Shown here in pieces: positions 41,804-45,258 of a DNA stretch of 45,258 bases. Source of the stretch: an uncultured Mycoplasmatota bacterium (GTDB lineage Bacteria; Bacillota_I; Bacilli_A; RF39; UBA660). The translations under genes and the position numbers were made by a program. The notes under the pieces were generated by a model. The model worked only from the letters and a program-made list of their open reading frames with translations. It was not told the origin of the DNA and ran no database searches. The stretch lies in the NCBI GenBank assembly GCA_900542735.1, contig UQOS01000006.1, positions 1-45,258 on the forward strand. The letters are read 5' to 3'. How positions within the stretch are numbered: position 1 is the first letter of the stretch; each line of letters starts with the position of its first letter.

Positions 41804-42505
41804 ATGAAAAATTATGATTTAGAAAGAAAAATATATCGTTATAAAACTATTACGAAGTATCAAGAAAAAGCTAAAATGTTAGGTTACCAAGATACTTCAA
41901 AAGTAGTATTTTCATTTTTAAATAAGAGATTATTATTTACCTTTTTATTATTTTGCTTTGTGCTTCTTTTTTCTAGTTATGGTTATCTAGTAGCACCTAT
42001 TGTTAGTATTTTATTTTATAACTTGTATGCTTATTTCTATTTTGATTATAGAATTATAGAAAGAGGAAAAAGTTTAGAGCGTGATGCAATTTACTTTTTT
42101 GAAGTATTAACATTATCACTAGAGTCTGGTAAAACCTTAGTACAGAGTTTGAAGTTAACTACTTCTTGTATTGATAGTGAATTATCTAATGAAATTAAGT
42201 ATGCTTTAAAGGAAATGGAATATGGTAAGAGTTTTTATGAATCATTTACAATTCTTAGAAAAAAGATGCCATCTGATATCATTCAAAATGTTATTTTAAG
42301 TATTACAGAATCTTATGTATCAGGAGAAAGTATTACTTCTACCTTAAAGGAACAAGTAGAATTCATTCAAAATAAACGTGTTATGGATTTAAAAGGTAAA
42401 ATTAATCAAATTCCTATTAAGATTAGTGTAGTATCTGTATTTTTATTTATTCCCTTTCTTTTAATCTTTATATTAGGACCAGTTTTACTAGAATATTTTG
42501 GATAG
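41804..42505 (+). CDS. tadC: TadC-like inner membrane platform protein
   Basis: The 233-residue protein has two membrane segments near 45-85, a T2SSF-like helical core (YFFEVLTLSLESGKTLVQSL, FYESFTILRKKMPSDI; positions about 100-175) and a C-terminal membrane segment. It partners TadB in the membrane platform. It is shorter than many TadC proteins but the domain is complete. An AGGAGGG site precedes the ATG. It is the last tad gene; no prepilin peptidase, CpaB, secretin or TadD follows. Confidence 0.88.
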   Translation: MKNYDLERKIYRYKTITKYQEKAKMLGYQDTSKVVFSFLNKRLLFTFLLFCFVLLFSSYGYLVAPIVSILFYNLYAYFYFDYRIIERGKSLERDAIYFFEVLTLSLESGKTLVQSLKLTTSCIDSELSNEIKYALKEMEYGKSFYESFTILRKKMPSDIIQNVILSITESYVSGESITSTLKEQVEFIQNKRVMDLKGKINQIPIKISVVSVFLFIPFLLIFILGPVLLEYFG

Positions 42506-42585
42506 TGTTTAAAAAATATTTCCTTTTTTCTAGTTTATGTGTTAATATAATAACGGTAATAATTAATGAACAAGGAGTGTATAAT

Positions 42586-43308
42586 ATGAGTGGACATTCA
42601 AAATGGGCAACAATTCATCGTAAAAAAGGATTAATTGATGCTGAGCGTGGTAAAGTTTTTCAAAAATTAGCGAAAGAAATTTATGTAGCTGCTAAAGGTA
42701 CAAATGGAGATCCTGATGCTAATCCATCTCTTAGAATGGTAATTGAAAAGTGTCGTAGTCAAAATATGCCTAAAGATAATATTCAAAAGGCTATTGATAA
42801 GGCAGTTGGTTCAGCTGGTGGAGAAGAATATGAAAATGTTCGTTATGAGGGTTATGGCCCTGCTGGAATTGCTTTTATGGTTGACTGTTTAACAGATAAT
42901 AGAAATCGTACAGCTATGCTAGTTCGTACAGCATTAACTAAAAAAGGTGGTAATTTAGGTACTGATGGATCTGTATCTTATATGTTTGAAAGACGTGGCG
43001 TGATCGTAGTTGATAAAACAGTTGATGAAGATGAATTAATGATGACTGTTTTAGATAATGGCGCTATAGATTTTATCGTAAATGATGATACTTATGAAAT
43101 CTATACTACACCAGATACTTTCTTAAAAGTAAAAGAAGCTATGGAAACAATGGGTATTAAAGATTTCTTAACTAGTGAAATTACTTATGTTGCATCTAAT
43201 CAAATCGAAGTAGCAGATGAAGAAACAAAAGAAAAAATTTATAATTTAATTGATGCCCTTGAAGATATTGACGATGTTCAAGATGTTTATCATAATTTGA
43301 GTGAGTAG
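42586..43308 (+). CDS. yebC: YebC/PmpR family transcriptional and translation-associated regulator
   Basis: The 240-residue protein begins MSGHSKWATIHRKKGLIDAE, then FQKLAKEIYVAAK, GYGPAGIAFMVDCLTDNRNRT and KKGGNLGTDGSVSYMFERRG, all YebC signatures. YebC proteins bind DNA in some species and more recently are linked to resolving ribosome stalls at proline runs. ATG 42586 has an AAGGAGTG site; an open frame extending to 42505 lacks one. A TATAAT at 42546-42551 is a likely -10. It is unrelated in function to the preceding tad genes. Confidence 0.96.
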   Translation: MSGHSKWATIHRKKGLIDAERGKVFQKLAKEIYVAAKGTNGDPDANPSLRMVIEKCRSQNMPKDNIQKAIDKAVGSAGGEEYENVRYEGYGPAGIAFMVDCLTDNRNRTAMLVRTALTKKGGNLGTDGSVSYMFERRGVIVVDKTVDEDELMMTVLDNGAIDFIVNDDTYEIYTTPDTFLKVKEAMETMGIKDFLTSEITYVASNQIEVADEETKEKIYNLIDALEDIDDVQDVYHNLSE

Positions 43309-43343
43309 AAATACTTGCTTTTATTATTTTAGTAGGTGATGAT

Positions 43344-43982
43344 ATGAAAATAAACTATCAAATAGAAATGGAAAAAATAATTCAAGAAGAACAGAATAAA
43401 AATCATGTTCCTAAATTATTACTACATAGTTGTTGTGCACCATGTTCTAGTTATGTATTAGAAACATTATCAAGTTTCTTTGAAATTACGATATTTTATT
43501 ATAATCCAAATATTTATCCAGAAGAAGAGTACTTAAAAAGAAAAGAAGAAGAAAAAAGATTTATTCAAGAATTTCCTACCAAGTATCCCGTTTCTTTTTT
43601 AGATTGTGACTATGATAGTGAATCTTTTTATGAGATAGCTAGAGGGTTAGAACATTTAAAAGAGGGTGATAGAAGATGTTATTTATGTTACAGTTTGCGT
43701 TTAGAAAAAACAGCTATTACTGCTAAAGAATATCATTTTGATTATTTTGGTACTACTTTATCAATTAGCCCTTATAAAAATAGTGAATGGATTAATGAAA
43801 TTGGGTTAGAACTAGAAAAAAAGTATGGCATTCATTATTTGAAATCAGATTTTAAAAAGAAAAATGGCTATAAAAGAAGTATTGAACTATCTAGTATTTA
43901 TAATTTATATCGTCAAGATTATTGTGGGTGTATTTATTCCCAAATTGAAAGAAAAAGAATTAAAGAAAATAGTTCTAATTAG
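43344..43982 (+). CDS. queH: Epoxyqueuosine reductase QueH
   Basis: The 212-residue protein has the QueH (DUF208) cysteine pattern: HSCCAPC near residues 28-34, RRCYLCYSLRL in the middle, and RQDYCGCIYS near the C-terminus, plus FDYFGTTLSISPYKN. QueH reduces epoxyqueuosine to queuosine, the last step of the wobble-base modification of GUN tRNAs, using metal and iron-sulphur centres. It is the non-orthologous replacement for QueG. An AGGTGAT site lies before the start. No other queuosine genes are in view. Confidence 0.95.
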   Translation: MKINYQIEMEKIIQEEQNKNHVPKLLLHSCCAPCSSYVLETLSSFFEITIFYYNPNIYPEEEYLKRKEEEKRFIQEFPTKYPVSFLDCDYDSESFYEIARGLEHLKEGDRRCYLCYSLRLEKTAITAKEYHFDYFGTTLSISPYKNSEWINEIGLELEKKYGIHYLKSDFKKKNGYKRSIELSSIYNLYRQDYCGCIYSQIERKRIKENSSN

Positions 43983-44027
43983 CATGATAACTTCATATAT
44001 CTTTGTATAGAAAGGGAGATATCATGA

Positions 44028-44423
44028 ATGACAGAAAATAATGGAGTAATTATTTTACCAATTGAAAATATTTTATTAAAGAAAGAAAAACTATTTTTAT
44101 TTCATAGTGAAGAACAAGATATCAAGTATTTTTTAGAAACAGATGGCACCGTTAATCATATTCGTACATGGATAGATAAAAAGCCTTATGATAGAGATAA
44201 CTTTTTAGAGGGGTGTAATCATACAATTAAAAGATATGAGTTTGAAGTAGAAGATGCTGAAATTATTATTCTAGAAAAGAAATATCAAGAAAAAACGATT
44301 AAAAATCTTTATATTCATGAAGAAAATCTTTATAAAGCTATTAACCATCATTTATATCAAGTTAGTATTAATGAAAAAGAAAATATTATGGTAAAAAGAA
44401 TAGGAGCTTATTATGGAAATTGA
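44028..44423 (+). CDS. Hypothetical protein
   Basis: I do not recognise this 131-residue protein. It is a soluble, mixed alpha/beta protein with no signal, rich in Glu, Lys and Ile; notable stretches are GVIILPIENILLKK and LEGCNHTIKRYEFEVEDAEI. The start ATG 44028 has AAAGGGAG upstream. Another ATG at 44024 opens only a 5-codon frame. It overlaps the downstream metallo-hydrolase by 11 nt, which suggests they are made together. A 7-bp stem (43983-43989 with 44020-44026) encloses its binding site. Confidence 0.7.
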   Translation: MTENNGVIILPIENILLKKEKLFLFHSEEQDIKYFLETDGTVNHIRTWIDKKPYDRDNFLEGCNHTIKRYEFEVEDAEIIILEKKYQEKTIKNLYIHEENLYKAINHHLYQVSINEKENIMVKRIGAYYGN

Positions 44424-44937
44424 AAGAGTAATTGTTGGAGAATTAAATGAAAACTGCTATGTTATTAGTAAAGACAAGGAATGTATTATTATTGATCCAG
44501 GTAGTGAATTTGAAAAAATAAAAGAATTGGTTCGTGATAGAAAAGTAGTTGGTGTTTTAATTACGCATCACCACTTTGATCATGTTGGTGCCTTAAAAGA
44601 AGTAATTGCTTATTATCATACTAATTATTATGATTTTAATACTTTACAAGAGGGTGAGAATACACTAGGTAACTTTACTTTTGATGTTGTTTTTAATCCA
44701 GGTCATACCAAGGATTCTATTAGTTTTTATTTTAAAGAAAAAAATGTAATGTTTGTAGGTGACTTTATTTTCTTAGATAGTATTGGTAGATGTGATTTAG
44801 AAGGTGGAAGTTTTAAAGAAATGAAACAAAGTATTGAAAAGATTAAAAAGTTTTCAGATGATATTATTCTATATCCAGGTCATGGTTCTAAAACAATGCT
44901 TGGTTATGAAAAGATGAATAATTCCTTTTTCAAATAA
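44413..44937 (+). CDS. Metallo-beta-lactamase fold hydrolase (glyoxalase II-like)
   Basis: The 174-residue protein has the HxHxDH motif as THHHFDH (His52, His54, Asp56, His57), NPGHTKDS with the next His, VGDFIFLDSIGRCDLEGG and LYPGHGS. This is the short YcbL/glyoxalase II-like group, which hydrolyses thioesters such as S-lactoylglutathione analogues. It starts inside the unknown gene and has an AGGAG site. It is the last protein gene before the repeated leader region. Confidence 0.93.
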   Translation: MEIERVIVGELNENCYVISKDKECIIIDPGSEFEKIKELVRDRKVVGVLITHHHFDHVGALKEVIAYYHTNYYDFNTLQEGENTLGNFTFDVVFNPGHTKDSISFYFKEKNVMFVGDFIFLDSIGRCDLEGGSFKEMKQSIEKIKKFSDDIILYPGHGSKTMLGYEKMNNSFFK

Positions 44938-44952
44938 AAATAGTCACAATAA

Positions 44953-44981
44953 TTGACTATGAGTAAACTCTGTGTTATAAT
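44953..44981 (+). promoter_or_regulatory. Strong sigma-A promoter, copy 1
   Basis: TTGACT (44953-44958) and a perfect TATAAT (44976-44981) are 17 nt apart. The start site should be near 44988, only about 2 nt before the ATG of the short ORF. Confidence 0.85.
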
Positions 44982-45033
44982 GTATACAGATGCAAGAAAT
45001 TGCATACAATAAAAAAGAGATACACTTGATTTT
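44953..45033 (+). repeat. Direct repeat, copy 1 (promoter and leader ORF)
   Basis: At least 81 bp are repeated at 45178-45258, 225 bp away, with one difference (G at 44961, A at 45186). The repeat holds a full sigma-A promoter and most of a 17-codon ORF. The copy in the window may extend beyond 45033 if copy 2 continues outside. Confidence 0.95.
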
Positions 45034-45043
45034 TGCTTGTTAG
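44990..45043 (+). CDS. Leaderless short ORF, candidate leader peptide (17 residues)
   Basis: ATG 44990 opens a frame reading MQEIAYNKKEIHLIFAC and ending at TAG 45041-45043. The start codon is about 2 nt from the predicted transcription start, so it would be a leaderless message. The first codons also form a hairpin (ATGCAA, GAAA loop, TTGCAT). The stop codon lies at the edge of a downstream hairpin arm that can pair in two ways, as in leader-peptide attenuators. The LIF near the end resembles the drug-sensing leader of msr(D) (MYLIFM). That the ORF is repeated intact in the second copy supports selection, but copies are too similar to test it. Confidence 0.5.
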   Translation: MQEIAYNKKEIHLIFAC

Positions 45044-45106
45044 GTGTTTTCTCTATTTGTGTTTTTGTGGTAGAAAACACTGTTTCAAAGTTGATTCAGT
45101 GTTTTC
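45016..45106 (+). promoter_or_regulatory. Candidate attenuator with mutually exclusive hairpins
   Basis: Four segments can pair in order. A (45016-45027) pairs with B (45042-45054); B (45044-45052) pairs perfectly over 9 bp with C (45072-45080); C (45073-45082) pairs perfectly over 10 bp with D (45097-45106). The C:D hairpin ends in TTTTCGTTT and may terminate. A ribosome stalled on the short ORF would free B from A and so favour B:C over C:D. The strand 45107-45177 shows only a small TCCTT/AAGGA hairpin before copy 2. Confidence 0.6.
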
Positions 45107-45177
45107 GTTTAAGTTAATCCTTATTTTTAAGGACTATGATAGTGTATAACTGAAAGTAAACTTATGCAAACAACAAT

Positions 45178-45258
45178 TTGACTATAAGTAAACTCTGTGT
45201 TATAATGTATACAGATGCAAGAAATTGCATACAATAAAAAAGAGATACACTTGATTTT
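45178..45258 (+). repeat. Direct repeat, copy 2, cut by window end
   Basis: It matches 44953-45033 at 80 of 81 positions. It holds its own promoter, TTGACT (45178-45183) and TATAAT (45201-45206), and the start of the same short ORF from ATG 45215. Confidence 0.95.
45215..45258 (+). CDS. Leader peptide ORF, second copy, partial
   Basis: ATG 45215 opens the same frame as at 44990 (MQEIAYNKKEIHLI...) and runs off the window end. This copy is nearer to whatever gene follows and may be the functional leader. Confidence 0.5.
   Translation, partial: MQEIAYNKKEIHLI

Noticed and set aside
42505..42585. Upstream extension of YebC
   Set aside because: Family members start at MSGHSKW, and AAGGAGTG precedes that ATG.
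1..45258. Alternative genetic code (TGA as Trp), tRNA genes or CRISPR array
   Set aside because: TGA ends clear genes such as the one at 20037-20513 and Trp is encoded by TGG. No cloverleaf-like T-arm or regularly spaced repeat array was seen by eye.
44953..45258. CRISPR-type repeats or 6S RNA duplication at the window end
   Set aside because: The repeated unit carries a promoter and an ORF, the unit of 225 bp is too long for CRISPR, and the ends of the transcript do not pair into a long 6S-like rod.

Overview
The window is very AT-rich with AT-ending codons, strong purine-rich ribosome binding sites and sigma-A type promoters. It carries several genes typical of low-GC Gram-positive bacteria: Prp protease with an extended L27, RNase III and an RNase J family protein, CpsB/CpsC/CpsD-type tyrosine phosphoregulation, LytR-CpsA-Psr proteins, and a Tad locus without a secretin. 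The best guess is an uncultured, possibly gut-associated, Bacillota lineage near the Bacilli/Erysipelotrichia. I cannot name a species. TGA is used as a stop codon. No rRNA, tRNA or CRISPR array was found.

Layout. (1) 1-1675: the end of an Rpn-type nuclease, then on the minus strand yidD overlapping a metal-ABC-type binding lipoprotein whose metal ligands are missing. (2) 1837-12302: a capsule/exopolysaccharide operon. It has a priming sugar transferase, a GNAT acetyltransferase, a broken GT2 gene, DUF4422, a Stealth phosphotransferase, two GT4 enzymes, a Wzy polymerase, a Wzx flippase, an acyltransferase and UDP-galactopyranose mutase. Together these suggest a Wzx/Wzy polymer with phospho-sugar, acyl and galactofuranose features. 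(3) 12347-19225: surface attachment and control: two LCP ligases, an L,D-transpeptidase, a VanZ protein, and the CpsC-CpsD-CpsB co-polymerase, kinase and phosphatase. (4) 19320-26751: RNase III, an unknown protein, an RNase J family protein with a degenerate active site, a membrane-anchored polysaccharide deacetylase, two unknown proteins, then the L21-Prp-L27 operon with its leader, and a Nudix hydrolase. (5) 26787-35498: a serine hydrolase, half of a HelD-like helicase, a lipoprotein gene with an internal stop, an AMP-forming ligase, a hybrid histidine kinase, an HPt-receiver protein and a lipoprotein. (6) 35573-37630: obgE behind a hairpin-containing leader, a frameshifted small ORF, and DUF192 on the minus strand. 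(7) 37669-42505: a compact Tad pilus locus. (8) 42586-44937: yebC, queH, an unknown protein and a metallo-beta-lactamase-fold hydrolase. (9) 44953-45258: a strong promoter with a leaderless 17-residue ORF and competing hairpins, repeated 225 bp later and cut by the window end.

The last element is the most interesting part of the window. It looks like a duplicated attenuator controlled by a leader peptide, probably governing a gene just beyond the window. Other points worth a second look are the RNase J family protein lacking two metal ligands, the binding lipoprotein lacking its histidine ligands, the recombination scar in the capsule locus, the dyad over the promoter of an unknown membrane protein, and the divergent DUF192/Flp promoters with nearly coincident -35 boxes.
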